Source of the DNA: Streptomyces cadmiisoli
GTDB taxonomy: Bacteria; Actinomycetota; Actinomycetes; Streptomycetales; Streptomycetaceae
NCBI RefSeq assembly: GCF_003261055.1
Contig: NZ_CP030073.1
Location: forward strand, 4,650,001 to 4,714,000
Length of the DNA stretch: 64,000 nt
Direction: 5' to 3'
The position numbers and the translations under genes are program-made. The notes under the pieces are model-generated. The model was given only the letters and a program-made list of their open reading frames with translations. It was not told where the DNA came from and ran no database searches. Shown one piece after another: positions 37,187 through 46,636 of the stretch; positions within the stretch are counted from its first letter, which is position 1, and every line of letters begins with the position of its first letter.

Positions 37187-39157
37187 TCAGCCGATCTGCG
37201 CGTTCTTGGAGACGGTCGTCTGGTCGATGTCGGAGGTCCGTACGGTCACGGCGATCTTCCAGTCGCCCGCCATGGGGATCTGCACTCCGCTCGCCGTCCA
37301 GTGCCCGGTGGTGATGTGGTCCGGGACCACGGGCAACGGCCCGATGTCCTTGGCCTCCAGGGTGAAGGCGACCTTCACCTCGGGGATGTCGAAGGCACGG
37401 CCGTTGGGTCGCTGCACATAGACATGCATCTCGTTGCCGCCGACCTGGGCGGGGTCGATGTCGAGCCGTACGACACCCTTGCCGTCCGCGCCGCCGGTGT
37501 CGAAGGCCATGTCCAGCGTCAGCGCCCCCGTGTCGGCGCCCGCGGACGAGGACGAGGCGGCCGCTTCGGCCGCCTCCACCGTGCGTCCCGGCTCCGTCGC
37601 GGTCAGCGCGGTGGTCACCGCGAGCAGCACGACCGCGACGCCCGCCTCGGCCAGCACCGAGCGCCGCAGGCCGTGGCGGACCGGATCCGCGTCCCGGACC
37701 CGCTTCTGCCGCGCGGCGTCCACGGCGGCCCGCTGCCGGGCGAGCTGCGCCGACCGCTTCGGATCCCCGGCACCGCCGCCCTTGGCGTCGCCGTTCCTCG
37801 CGGTCTTGGTGGCCTTCGTGTCGCCGCTTCCCTTGCCCTTGCCGCCGTCCGACGCGGCTCGCGCGCCGCCACCGGAGCCCGCTCGCGCCGTGACCCGCTC
37901 CCGCTGCTTCCCGCGAACGGCGGTCACGGAGTCCGCCAGCCGCGCGGTCCACCGCCGCGAGATCCAGGCGACACCGACCAGCAGCGCCACGAGCCCGACC
38001 TTGACCAGCAGCAACTGGCCGTACCGCGTGCCGGTCAGCGCCGACCAGGAGCCGACCTGCCGCCACGACTGGTACAGGCCGGTCGCCACCAGCGCGATCA
38101 CGCTGCCGAACGCGACATGCGAGAACCGCCGTACGGCGGCTGCGTCCACGGGCAGTTCGGCGGGCGCCCGGTACAGCGCGACGAGCAGGGCGCACAGCCC
38201 GCCCAGCCAGGCCGCCACGGCGAGCAGGTGCACCACGTCGACCGGCATGGCGATCCCCGCCTGCAACCCGGCCGAGGCGTGTTCGGACATGGCCCAGGTC
38301 GCGGCGATCCCGGTGGCCACGACGCCGCCGCCGACCGCCAGCCCGAAGGTCAGGTCCCGCTTCTCCTCCTCGTCCCGCTTGTCGTACGCCCCGAAGAGCA
38401 CGGCGATGAACAGCGCGCCCGCCGCGATCAGCAGCAGCCGGGACACCAGGGCCGCGCCCGTCTTGGTCTGGAGCACCTGCCCGAGCAGGTCCAGGTCGAA
38501 GACGTCGCCGAACTTCCCGGACGTCGTGTACGAGCCGCGCAGGAGCAGCAGCCCCAGGGTGGCCGCGGTCAGCGCGACCCAGCCCGAGACGACGAGCCGC
38601 TGGACGGCCCGTACGCCGGAGCCCCGCGGCCAGCAGGTCAGGACGAAGGCGGCGCCGCCGACCAGCACGATGAAACCGGCGTACGACACGTACCGGCCGA
38701 AGCCGTACAACTGGCCCACGACCCCGTCCCCGGCCGTCCGGTCGGACAACGCGACGGAGGTGGCGGAGGGAGCGCCGATGGAGAAGGTGTAGGCGCCGGC
38801 GACGGGATGGCTGTCGGCCGACACGACCTGGTAGGTCACCGTGTACGTGCCGTCGGGCAGGCCGGAGTGCAGTTTCACGGCGTACGTCGTGCCGCTGACG
38901 GCGGTGGCCGGGCCGGTGTCGGCGCGCTCGCCCTTGGGGCCGAGCACCCGCAGCGAGTCGTCCGTGACCGAGACGGGTTCGGAGAAGCTGAGCGAGATCC
39001 GCGCCGGGGCCTTGTCGACCACCGCCCCCTGCTGGGGGTCGCTGCCGGTCAGCGCGGCGTGCGCGGAGGCCGGCGCGGCGCCGGCGAACAGCAGGCCGGC
39101 GGCGGCCAGGAGCAGCAGCACCAGGCTTCCGACACGGGAGGCGATGGTCTGGGTCAA
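37187..39157 (-). CDS. CopC-CopD fusion, copper transport protein
   Basis: 656 residues. The signal peptide ends at ASA, leaving an N-terminal His (HAALTGSDPQQGAVV), the copper-binding start of CopC. CopC spans to about residue 130 (VTYQVVSADSHPVAGAYTF). CopD follows with about eight membrane helices to residue 400 (EHASAGLQAGIAMPVDVVHL). The C-terminal 230 residues include a Lys/Arg-rich segment and a further extracellular domain. Together the parts import or deliver copper at the membrane. 13 bp separate it from the PCuAC gene. Confidence 0.9.
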   Translation of the reverse strand: MTQTIASRVGSLVLLLLAAAGLLFAGAAPASAHAALTGSDPQQGAVVDKAPARISLSFSEPVSVTDDSLRVLGPKGERADTGPATAVSGTTYAVKLHSGLPDGTYTVTYQVVSADSHPVAGAYTFSIGAPSATSVALSDRTAGDGVVGQLYGFGRYVSYAGFIVLVGGAAFVLTCWPRGSGVRAVQRLVVSGWVALTAATLGLLLLRGSYTTSGKFGDVFDLDLLGQVLQTKTGAALVSRLLLIAAGALFIAVLFGAYDKRDEEEKRDLTFGLAVGGGVVATGIAATWAMSEHASAGLQAGIAMPVDVVHLLAVAAWLGGLCALLVALYRAPAELPVDAAAVRRFSHVAFGSVIALVATGLYQSWRQVGSWSALTGTRYGQLLLVKVGLVALLVGVAWISRRWTARLADSVTAVRGKQRERVTARAGSGGGARAASDGGKGKGSGDTKATKTARNGDAKGGGAGDPKRSAQLARQRAAVDAARQKRVRDADPVRHGLRRSVLAEAGVAVVLLAVTTALTATEPGRTVEAAEAAASSSSAGADTGALTLDMAFDTGGADGKGVVRLDIDPAQVGGNEMHVYVQRPNGRAFDIPEVKVAFTLEAKDIGPLPVVPDHITTGHWTASGVQIPMAGDWKIAVTVRTSDIDQTTVSKNAQIG

Positions 39158-39170
39158 GGCGGTCCCTCCC

Positions 39171-39626
39171 TCAGTGCCCGGTCTTCGGGTTGTATGTCGC
39201 GGGCTTCACCGGCATGTCCACCGTCACGGGGTCGGCGGCGGCGAAGTGCAGTTTCACCGAGACCGTCTCACCCTGCCTCGGCTTGCGCTTCAGCTTCTCG
39301 AACATCAGGTGGCTCCCGCCGCTCTTGAACACGAGTTGACCGTTCGCGGGCACGGGGACCTTGCTGACCTCCTGCATCCGCTGCCCGACCGTCTCGTGCA
39401 GGGTCACCTCACCGATGTCGCTGGTGACGGAGGTCAACTGGGCAGCCCGGCCGCCGGTGTTGGCGATGGTCAGGAACCCCGCCGCCATGGAGTCCGAGAC
39501 GGGCTGCGGCATGTAGGCGGAACTGACGGAGAGGGCCGCGGCCGCGTCGTCGGCGTCCGCGCCGCAGCCGGCCAGGGCGAGCGACCCGGTCAGCAGCAGC
39601 GCGGTGAGGGCGGTGCGGGACCTCAC
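39171..39626 (-). CDS. PCu(A)C-type copper chaperone lipoprotein
   Basis: 151 residues. Lipobox LAGC near residue 20 marks a lipoprotein. The copper motif is visible: HETVGQRM, then about 20 residues later FKSGGSHLMFEKL, giving the H-M...HXM ligand set. These chaperones deliver copper(I) to the CuA/CuB sites of cytochrome oxidase together with Sco1. The GTG start overlaps the sco1 stop by four bases (GTGA). Confidence 0.92.
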   Translation of the reverse strand: MRSRTALTALLLTGSLALAGCGADADDAAAALSVSSAYMPQPVSDSMAAGFLTIANTGGRAAQLTSVTSDIGEVTLHETVGQRMQEVSKVPVPANGQLVFKSGGSHLMFEKLKRKPRQGETVSVKLHFAAADPVTVDMPVKPATYNPKTGH

Positions 39627-40273
39627 GGGGCTTCCCCCGTGACGAGCTTGGGGAGGTCCTTGGTGTAGTCGTCGACGGTGGCCTCCTCGCCGTAGACCAC
39701 GTAACCCGCGTCGGTCTCGGGGGAGAAGGCGATGACCTGGGTGCCGTGCGTGGAGACGATCTTGCCCTTCTCCTTCTTCGGCGGGTCGATCGAGATGCCG
39801 AGGCTGCGCGCACCGGCCTGGATGGTGGAGAAGTCGCCGGTCAGGCCCACGGCCTGCGGGTCGATGCCCTTCAGCCACTTGCCGAGCGCGGACGCGGTGT
39901 CCCGCTCCGGGTCGGTGGTGACGAACACGACCTGGAGCTTGTCCTGCTCCGCCTCGGACAGCTGCTTCTTGGCGACGGCGATGTTGTTCATCGTCAGGGG
40001 GCAGACGTCGGGGCAGTTGGTGTAGCCGAAGTAGATCAGAGTCGGCTTGCCGGCGGTCTCCTCGCGGAGGTCGTACGCCTTGCCCCGGGTGTCGGTCAGG
40101 ACCAGGTCCGGCTTCTCGAACGGCTGGTCGAGAACGGTGGCGGCCTTGTCGGAACCGGGCTCCTCGGACACCACGGTGATGGGTGACCCGCTGTCGTCGC
40201 CGCTGCCGCAGGCGGACAGGGTCAGGGTGGCGGCGGCGAGCAGCGCGGCCGCCGCGAACGTCTTCTTACGCAT
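39623..40273 (-). CDS. SCO1/SenC copper metallochaperone
   Basis: 216 residues. Lipobox LSAC at about residue 21. Thioredoxin-like SCO fold with the copper-binding CXXXC in YFGYTNCPDVCPLTMNN and the distal conserved histidine region STHGTQVIAFSPET. SCO proteins insert copper into cytochrome c oxidase. The ATG at 40273 begins MRKKTFAAAALLAAA, a signal peptide. It follows ycnI by 111 bp. Confidence 0.93.
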   Translation of the reverse strand: MRKKTFAAAALLAAATLTLSACGSGDDSGSPITVVSEEPGSDKAATVLDQPFEKPDLVLTDTRGKAYDLREETAGKPTLIYFGYTNCPDVCPLTMNNIAVAKKQLSEAEQDKLQVVFVTTDPERDTASALGKWLKGIDPQAVGLTGDFSTIQAGARSLGISIDPPKKEKGKIVSTHGTQVIAFSPETDAGYVVYGEEATVDDYTKDLPKLVTGEAP

Positions 40274-40384
40274 AGAGATAAGTCCCAGAACTTCCGGTCG
40301 GTCGGGTCTGCGGCACATGCCGGCGCCGGACGATGCCTTCGGCGTCGCCGGGCACCGGCGTGTGCCCGCGGAGCGGTGCGGGGA

Positions 40385-41143
40385 TCAGGCGTCGCTGCGC
40401 CGGCGCCCGGCCAGCACGCCGTACGCCACACCCGCGGCGCCGACCACGATGCCGACCACGCCGAGGACGCGGGCGGTGGTGTCCGTGCTGTCGGCGGGCT
40501 CCTCGGCGGCCGCGGTCGTGGCGGAGGCCGAGGTGTCATCGCTCTGTTCGGCGCTCTTGTCGGCCTCGTCCTCCGGCCCGGACGAGCCGTGGCCGTGACC
40601 GCCCTCCTCGGCCTCGGAGAGCTTCAGCACGGGAGCGGGGTTCTCGGGCTCCTCCTGGCCCTCCTGCGGGACCTCGATCCAGCGGACGACCTCGTCGTTG
40701 GAGTAGGTCTGGATCGCCTTGAACACCATCTCGTCGGCGTCCTCGGGCAGCGCGCCCACGGAGACGGGGAACTTCTGGAAGAAGCCGGGCTCCACGCCGT
40801 CGCCCTCGGCGGTCCAGGTCACCTTGGTGACCGCCTCGGTGATCTGCCGGCCGTGCGCCTCGATCGGCTTGTCCAGCTTGGACTTGGTGACCTTGATGTC
40901 CCAGCCCTGGACCGGCTGCGGCATCACCGAGGACAGCGGGTGCTCGACCGGGAAGTTGACCTCGAGCTTCGTGGTCGAGGCGTTGTCGCGCTCGTTGGGG
41001 ACCTTGAAGCCGATGGTCGCGTAGTCGCCCTTGGCGGCCGCACCCTCGGGCTGCACGCTGACGTGCGCCAGGGCGGGGGAGGACAGGACGACGACGGCCG
41101 AGGCGGCAAGGGCGCCGACGGCGGCGATACGGGAAGCCTTCAT
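40385..41143 (-). CDS. YcnI-family (DUF1775) copper-binding protein
   Basis: 252 residues. The signal peptide ends in ALA, exposing His (HVSVQPEGAAAKGDY), the N-terminal copper ligand of the DUF1775 domain. The domain spans to about residue 165 (KVTKSKLDKPIEAHGRQITE). An acidic, low-complexity segment leads to a C-terminal membrane helix (VLGVVGIVVGAAGVAYGVLA). First gene of the copper operon. Confidence 0.9.
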   Translation of the reverse strand: MKASRIAAVGALAASAVVVLSSPALAHVSVQPEGAAAKGDYATIGFKVPNERDNASTTKLEVNFPVEHPLSSVMPQPVQGWDIKVTKSKLDKPIEAHGRQITEAVTKVTWTAEGDGVEPGFFQKFPVSVGALPEDADEMVFKAIQTYSNDEVVRWIEVPQEGQEEPENPAPVLKLSEAEEGGHGHGSSGPEDEADKSAEQSDDTSASATTAAAEEPADSTDTTARVLGVVGIVVGAAGVAYGVLAGRRRSDA

Positions 41144-41167
41144 GAGCGGTGAGCACTCCACTTCGAT

Positions 41168-41191
41168 TGACGATCCGGGATGACGATCCGG
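41168..41191. repeat. Direct repeat TGACGATCCGG, period 13, upstream of ycnI
   Basis: TGACGATCCGG at 41168-41178 and again at 41181-41191, 25-48 bp upstream of the ycnI start. In the position of an operator for the copper operon, though it does not look like a known CsoR site. The rest of the 234-bp gap 41144-41377 holds no gene. Confidence 0.35.
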
Positions 41192-41377
41192 TGGCAAAGA
41201 GGGGTACGCGCGCGTGGCGGTGCCCGTTGAGGACTCCCCCGGGAAACCGGGCCGGAAATCCGGGCGCACGGGTACACGCGCGTGCCGCGCGACGGCGGCA
41301 CCCTCCGGCCGGATCCGTCCGCTCCGCACGGATGCGGGGGATCGAGTGGATTCGAGCGGTGTGGCGGTCGCGTCGCG

Positions 41378-42187
41378 TCAGGCGGCGAGAGCGAACGCGG
41401 CGGCGGGCGGGCCGCGCCGGACGACCGTGTGCTGGAGTGCGGCGGTGCGGGGCTCGGGGCCCGTCGAGACGGCCGCCCGCCGGAAGCGCGGGCCGGCCTC
41501 CGGAGCCTCCGGGAGCCCGGCACGCAGAGCGCGCACCAGCGCGAGCGCCCCGCGCAGGGACCGGACCAGCGCTCCCTCGGTGACCGAGTACGCCGAGAGT
41601 TCCGTCAGACGCAGCAGGGCGAGGTCGCCGCGGCGCAGCAGCCAGCCGGCGGCCATCGCCGCGAGGACATGGCCGAGCAGCATCGGAACGGACGGCAGCA
41701 GCGAGGCCGGCGAGTCGGCGGCGGTCGAGACGGCGTCCGCCGGGTGGTGGGCGCCGCTCGGGGCCGGGGCGATGCGCGCGTCGGCGAGGATCCGCCGGGC
41801 CTGCGCCGGGCTGATCGCCGCGGCCGTGGTTCCGCACACCAGCCGGGCCGCCCGCTCGACCAGGGAGGCCTCGTGCGCCGACTTCACGGCGGCCGCCGTG
41901 GCCCCCGTGCCGTGCTGGGCCAGCCCGAACAGCATGTGCAGCAGCGTCTGTCCGACCGCGAGCAGTGCCGCGATCCCCGCCGTCGAGCGCATCCGTCCGG
42001 CCAGCGGCGCGGCCACCACGACCACCGCGAGGAAACCCGCCCCGAGCGTCCACAGCGGAACCGTGGCGCAGGACGCGAACGCGTGCCCTCCCGCGGACAG
42101 CACGACGCAGACCGCGGCGAACACCGCGGCCCGCAGAATCCGGAGGCCGGCTCCGGAGCGCACCGTGCGCGGATCGGGGGCAGTCAT
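41378..42187 (-). CDS. Membrane protein, unknown function
   Basis: 269 residues with about five hydrophobic segments (LRILRAAVFAAVCVVLSAGG, LWTLGAGFLAVVVVAAPLAG, AGIAALLAVGQTLLHMLFGL, LLPSVPMLLGHVLAAMAAGW). Several helices contain histidines. The C-terminal 70 residues are Arg/Ala-rich and cytoplasmic. It lies upstream of the copper operon on the same strand, 234 bp away; a link to copper is suggestive only. I do not recognise the family. Confidence 0.7.
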   Translation of the reverse strand: MTAPDPRTVRSGAGLRILRAAVFAAVCVVLSAGGHAFASCATVPLWTLGAGFLAVVVVAAPLAGRMRSTAGIAALLAVGQTLLHMLFGLAQHGTGATAAAVKSAHEASLVERAARLVCGTTAAAISPAQARRILADARIAPAPSGAHHPADAVSTAADSPASLLPSVPMLLGHVLAAMAAGWLLRRGDLALLRLTELSAYSVTEGALVRSLRGALALVRALRAGLPEAPEAGPRFRRAAVSTGPEPRTAALQHTVVRRGPPAAAFALAA

Positions 42188-42453
42188 GGCGCGCTCATCA
42201 TCCCATTGGGCTCATCGCGCCCCCACGGCAGGTCCGCAAGGTTCCCTACGATCCGGAAGATCCCGCTCTGCCCCGGTCCGGGCCTGTCCGGGCCCTGTCC
42301 GGCGCCCCTCTGGCACACCCCGGTCGCACATACACCGTTCGCCACCCGGGGCGCATCCACCATATGGGCGGCATCACGTCGGATCCGCGCTTACACAGGG
42401 GTGCGCGCGGCAATACGTAACGGTATGTCGAGCCGCGGCCGGGAGGCTGGAGC

Positions 42454-42906
42454 ATGAGCATCTGGTGGTCACTCCATCTGCGGCGCGAGGCCGCGAGCGT
42501 GCCGCTCGCCCGCCGGCTCCTGCTCGGCACGATGGAGACGGCCGGTGTCGACCCCGACGTCTCCTACGACCTGTCCGTGGCGCTCACCGAGGCCTGCGCG
42601 AACGCCGTCGAGCACGGTGGGGACACCGCGCACGGCCGTTCCACCGGGGCGTACCGGGTCACCGCCTATCTCGACGGTGAGAAGTGCCGGATCGAAGTCG
42701 CCGATTCGGGGCCCGGATTCACCCGGGTGCAGGCCACCGCCGTGCCCGCCCGCGCCGACGCCGAGCACGGCCGCGGTCTGTGTCTGATCGAGGAACTGGC
42801 CGATCACGTCCAGATCGGCACCAGCCCGGGGCTCGGCGGGGCCGTCGTGAGCTTCGACAAGATCCTCAAATGGCGCGAGAACTCGCCCCTGCTGACGGCC
42901 TCCTGA
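42454..42906 (+). CDS. Anti-sigma-type histidine-kinase-like ATPase
   Basis: 150 residues of the GHKL ATPase fold found in RsbW/SpoIIAB-like regulators. N box SVALTEACANAVEHG, G1 VADSGPGF and G2 GRGLCLIEELAD. These proteins bind ATP and usually sequester a sigma factor or phosphorylate an anti-sigma antagonist. GGGAGGCTGG precedes the ATG at 42454. No sigma factor is adjacent; the partner is unknown. Confidence 0.87.
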   Translation: MSIWWSLHLRREAASVPLARRLLLGTMETAGVDPDVSYDLSVALTEACANAVEHGGDTAHGRSTGAYRVTAYLDGEKCRIEVADSGPGFTRVQATAVPARADAEHGRGLCLIEELADHVQIGTSPGLGGAVVSFDKILKWRENSPLLTAS

Positions 42907-43073
42907 ATCCGGCTGAAGCCGGCGGCCCGGTCCGCACGGCGACGGCCGGGCACCCGATCGGTGCCCGGCCGTGGACCGGACCCCGGAGCGCGAAGCCCCG
43001 GAGCCCGCCACCTCTGAAGCCTGCCGACCCCGAGGTCGGTCAGCTCCTGAGGTTCATCACCTCTTGAGGTCGG

Positions 43074-44543
43074 TCAGCCCTTGAGGGCGGCCATCCACTC
43101 CTCCACCTCGGCGGAGCGCCTCGGCAGACCCGCGGACAGGTTCCGGTTGCCGTCCTCGGTGACCAGGATGTCGTCCTCGATGCGGACGCCGATGCCCCGG
43201 TACTCCTCGGGCACCGTCAGGTCGTCCGCCTGGAAGTACAGGCCGGGCTCCACCGTCAGGCACATCCCGGGCTCCAGGACACCCTCCACATACGTCTCGG
43301 TCCGCGCCGCGGCGCAGTCGTGGACGTCCATGCCGAGCATGTGGCCGGTGCCGTGCAGCGTCCAGCGGCGCTGCAGGCCCAGTTCCAGCACCCGCTCGAC
43401 CGGGCCCTCGACCAGGCCCCACTCGACGATCCGTTCGGCCAGCACGCGCTGCGCCGCGTCATGGAAGTCGCGGTACTTCGCGCCCGGCTTCACCGCCGCG
43501 ATACCGGCCTCCTGGGCGTCGTACACCGCGTCGTAGATCTTCTTCTGGACCTCGCTGAACCGGCCGTTGACCGGCAGCGTGCGCGTGACGTCCGCGGTGT
43601 AGTACGTGTGCGTCTCCACACCCGCGTCCAGCAGCAGCAGGTCACCGGAGCGCACGGGCCCGTCGTTGCGCACCCAGTGCAGGGTGCAGGCGTGCGGTCC
43701 GGACGCGCAGATGGAGCCGTAGCCGACGTCGTTGCCCTCCACGCGGGCGCGGAGGAAGAACGTTCCCTCGATGTAGCGCTCGGAGGTGGCCTCCGCCTTG
43801 TCGAGGACCTTCACCACGTCCTCGAAGCCGCGCACGGTCGAGTCGACCGCCTTCTGGAGCTCGCCGACCTCGAAGTCGTCCTTGACCAGGCGCATCTCGG
43901 AGAGGAAGACCCGCAGTTCGTCGTCGCGCTCGGCGGTGACCTTGTCGGTCAGGGCGGCCTCGATGCCGGCGTCGTAGCCGCGCACGACCCGGACCGGCCC
44001 GGTGGCCTCGCGCAGGGCGCCGGCCAGTTCGCGCACGTCGGAGGCCGGGATGCCGTGCAGCGTCGCGGCCTCGGTCAGCGAGTGGCGGCGGCCCACCCAC
44101 AGCTCGCCCTGGCCGGAGAGCCAGAACTCGCCGTTCTCGCGGTCGGAGCGGGGCAGCAGGTAGATCGTCGCGGTGTGGCCCTCGGCGCCGGGTTCGAGGA
44201 CCAGTACGCCGTCCTCGGTCTGGTTGCCGGTGAGGTACGCGTACTCGACGGAGGCCCGGAAGGGGTACTCCGTGTCGTTGGAGCGGGTCTTCAGATTGCC
44301 CGCGGGGACGACGAGGCGCTCGCCCGGGAAGCGCGCCGACAGGGCGGCGCGGCGGGCGGCGGTCTCGGCGGCCTGGGCGATCGGCTGCAGGTCACGCAGC
44401 TCCGTGTCGGCCCAGCCGGTCCTCATGCTCTCGGCGAGTTCGTCGGAGACGCCCGGGTACAGGCCGTTCTTGCGCTGCTTCATCGGCTCCGCCGACTCGG
44501 TTTCCGAGGTCTCCGGGGTCTCCGGATTGAGCTCGTCCGCCAC
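43074..44543 (-). CDS. pepP: Xaa-Pro aminopeptidase (aminopeptidase P)
   Basis: 489 residues, a dinuclear metal peptidase that removes N-terminal residues before proline. N-terminal domain to about residue 260, then the pita-bread catalytic domain: LLLLDAGVETHTYYTADVTR (two Asp), HGTGHMLGMDVHD (His), VEPGLYF (Glu) and RIEDDILVTEDG (Glu). GAGGAGG stands six bases before the GTG at 44543, so this start is preferred over the ATG at 44549, which would be one base from it. Confidence 0.93.
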   Translation of the reverse strand: MADELNPETPETSETESAEPMKQRKNGLYPGVSDELAESMRTGWADTELRDLQPIAQAAETAARRAALSARFPGERLVVPAGNLKTRSNDTEYPFRASVEYAYLTGNQTEDGVLVLEPGAEGHTATIYLLPRSDRENGEFWLSGQGELWVGRRHSLTEAATLHGIPASDVRELAGALREATGPVRVVRGYDAGIEAALTDKVTAERDDELRVFLSEMRLVKDDFEVGELQKAVDSTVRGFEDVVKVLDKAEATSERYIEGTFFLRARVEGNDVGYGSICASGPHACTLHWVRNDGPVRSGDLLLLDAGVETHTYYTADVTRTLPVNGRFSEVQKKIYDAVYDAQEAGIAAVKPGAKYRDFHDAAQRVLAERIVEWGLVEGPVERVLELGLQRRWTLHGTGHMLGMDVHDCAAARTETYVEGVLEPGMCLTVEPGLYFQADDLTVPEEYRGIGVRIEDDILVTEDGNRNLSAGLPRRSAEVEEWMAALKG

Positions 44544-44626
44544 GGTCATCCTCCTCGATACGGCACTGGACCCCCACCATCGTACGTTCGCCCGCTCGGG
44601 AGCCCTGGGCCGCGACCGTGACCGCC

Positions 44627-46135
44627 TCACTCGAAGCGCGCGGCCAGCAGGACCACGTCCTCCTCGCTGTCCACCGCGTCCGCTCCGTCCGGCAGGACGG
44701 TCCGCAGCACGTGGTCCACGATCGCCTCGGGATCGCGCCGTTTGGCGCGGGGCAGACCGGCCGCCGCGGCGTGCAGCCGGGCGAAGGCGCGGTCCACGGA
44801 GTCACCGGTGCGCTGGAGCAGCCCGTCGGTGTACAGCAGAACCGTCTCTCCGGGTTCGGCCTGCACCTCCACGCTCGGCGCCTCCCAGCAGGCGAGCATC
44901 CCCAGCGGCGCCGAGACGGAGGTCTCCACGAACTCCGTGCGCCGCTCGCCGATCAGCAGCGGCGGGCTGTGCCCGGCACCGGCCAGCGTGATCTTGTGGA
45001 GGGCGGGCTCGCAGTAGGCGAACAGCGCGGTGGCCGAGCGGGCCGGCTCCGTCAGCCGCAGCAGCAGCTCCAGGTCGGACAGGACGGCGACGGGGTCCTC
45101 GCCCTCCATCACCGCGTACGCCCGCAGCGACGCCCGCAGCCGTCCCATCGCGGCGACGGCGCTGGGCCCGGAGCCGGTGACCGAGCCGACGGTGAGGCCG
45201 AGGGCGGCGTCCGGCAGCGGCAGCGCGTCGTACCAGTCGCCGCCACCGCTCGGACCGGTGCGGTGCCGGGCGGCGAGCTGGACGCCGGAGACGCGCGGCA
45301 GCCGGGAGGGCAGCAACTCCTCGGCGATCGTCGCCATGCACGCGCGCGTGCGCTCGACCTCCAGGAGCCGCGCCAGGTGTTCGGTGGCGTACCGGGTGTA
45401 GAGGCGGACGAGGTGCCGGCGGCGCTCGACCGGTTCGGCGGGTTCGTCGTAGAGCCAGACGGCGGCGGCGAGCCGGCCGGTGCGCTCGGAGGACAGGGGG
45501 AGGGCGTAACTGGCGGCATAACCGAGGCGGGCGGCCACCTCGCGGTGACGGGGGTCCAGCCCCTTCTCGGCGAACAGGTCGGGCCGCACGATCTCGCGGA
45601 CGGCGCGGGCCGGACCGGCCGGTGCGTCGAGCAGTTCGCCGTGGGGCGTCGCGCCGCGCGGCACGGTCTCGAGGTGCCCGATGTCGGCGTGGTTGAGGCC
45701 GAGACCCACGGTGGAGCGGGGGCCCAGTCCGTCGGCGGGTTCCAGGACGGCGAGACCGCGCCGGGCGCCCACCAGGGCGGCACCGGCGCGCAGCACTTCC
45801 TCGAGTGCCTTGGGCAGCGTGTTCGTGCGGGCCAGGCGTTCGGTGAGTTCGTGCAGGGTCGTGAGGTCCGAGACCCAGCCGGCCAGGCGGTCCTGGAGGA
45901 GCGCTCCCGGGCCGTTGGCCACGGGGTGCGCGACCGGGGCGGAGGGGGCGACAGTGTGTGCCGGTGCGGGAACCGTTGAATCGATTCCGGCCACTTTCGG
46001 AGGGTGCGGGGCGTTCATGGCGTCCGGCTTTCCGACCGGTGCGTTTTGCTCAAAAGCATCGCGAACCCCCATGTCATTCTGCGCCGCTAGCAGTGTCTCC
46101 ACATGTACACGCACTCGTGAGGAGATGTCCAGCAT
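44627..46135 (-). CDS. GAF-SpoIIE protein serine/threonine phosphatase
   Basis: 502 residues. A GAF-like sensor covers about residues 85-250 (RGLAVLEPADGLGPRSTVGL). A PP2C-type SpoIIE/RsbU phosphatase covers 280-500 (ARHRTGPSGGGDWYDALPL, VMEGEDPVAVLSDLELLLRL, LAGAGHSPPLLI, LLYTDGLLQRTG). In this family the phosphatase reactivates anti-anti-sigma factors and thereby frees a sigma factor. It lies 1.7 kb from an anti-sigma-type ATPase gene on the other strand. GGCAGGA precedes the ATG at 46135. Confidence 0.88.
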   Translation of the reverse strand: MLDISSRVRVHVETLLAAQNDMGVRDAFEQNAPVGKPDAMNAPHPPKVAGIDSTVPAPAHTVAPSAPVAHPVANGPGALLQDRLAGWVSDLTTLHELTERLARTNTLPKALEEVLRAGAALVGARRGLAVLEPADGLGPRSTVGLGLNHADIGHLETVPRGATPHGELLDAPAGPARAVREIVRPDLFAEKGLDPRHREVAARLGYAASYALPLSSERTGRLAAAVWLYDEPAEPVERRRHLVRLYTRYATEHLARLLEVERTRACMATIAEELLPSRLPRVSGVQLAARHRTGPSGGGDWYDALPLPDAALGLTVGSVTGSGPSAVAAMGRLRASLRAYAVMEGEDPVAVLSDLELLLRLTEPARSATALFAYCEPALHKITLAGAGHSPPLLIGERRTEFVETSVSAPLGMLACWEAPSVEVQAEPGETVLLYTDGLLQRTGDSVDRAFARLHAAAAGLPRAKRRDPEAIVDHVLRTVLPDGADAVDSEEDVVLLAARFE

Positions 46136-46636
46136 TGTCCTGCCGGGATTCCTGGTGTCCGTGAGGTCGTGGTGTTCCCGGGTCGGATCTCCCGGGATCT
46201 CTTGCGGAAAACGGAAGTTGGCTGAAAACTGCCTCGGGTAAGGGATTATTGCGGTCGACTGGGCTTGCTCGACGGAGCGTCACAGCGGTCGTGATGGGTA
46301 CGTACTCGGAGAAGGCCAGGGGTGGTTGGGGACCACCCGGAACCTGGCGACGGACCCGGGCGTCTTAACCACCGACGACCGAGCCCCATCCTCCCGTGGC
46401 GGCGGCGGAGAGAAATACGCGGGACGGCAAACGCCATACTTCGCCACCCCACGCCGGCCCATGCTTGTGCCAGACGCGGTATGGGCGCGAACGCAGCCAG
46501 CTCGGCCCATAGGGGTTCCCCGTGCTCGGGAGCGCGGGTGTGATGCGCCATTAGGTACGCACAGTGAAGTGATCGACACATGATGTGATGTGGTCCACGG
46601 TGTTGCCAGGCGTGCAACGGAAAGGAACGAGCGCTC
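46136..46636. other. Intergenic, 501 bp between divergent phosphatase and prim-pol-like genes
   Basis: Contains two outward promoters by position. Short AT-rich patches occur at 46205-46245 and 46545-46600 (the latter with TTAGGTACGC and repeated TGATGTG). The centre is GC-rich with the dyad GGTTGGGGACCACC near 46324. GGAAAGGAACGAG before 46637 is the downstream ribosome binding site. I see no gene with support. Confidence 0.4.

Noticed and set aside
46294..46368. Short open frame of about 24 codons in the gap before the prim-pol-like gene
   Set aside because: No ribosome binding site and no recognised similarity; it is within the size range of chance frames.
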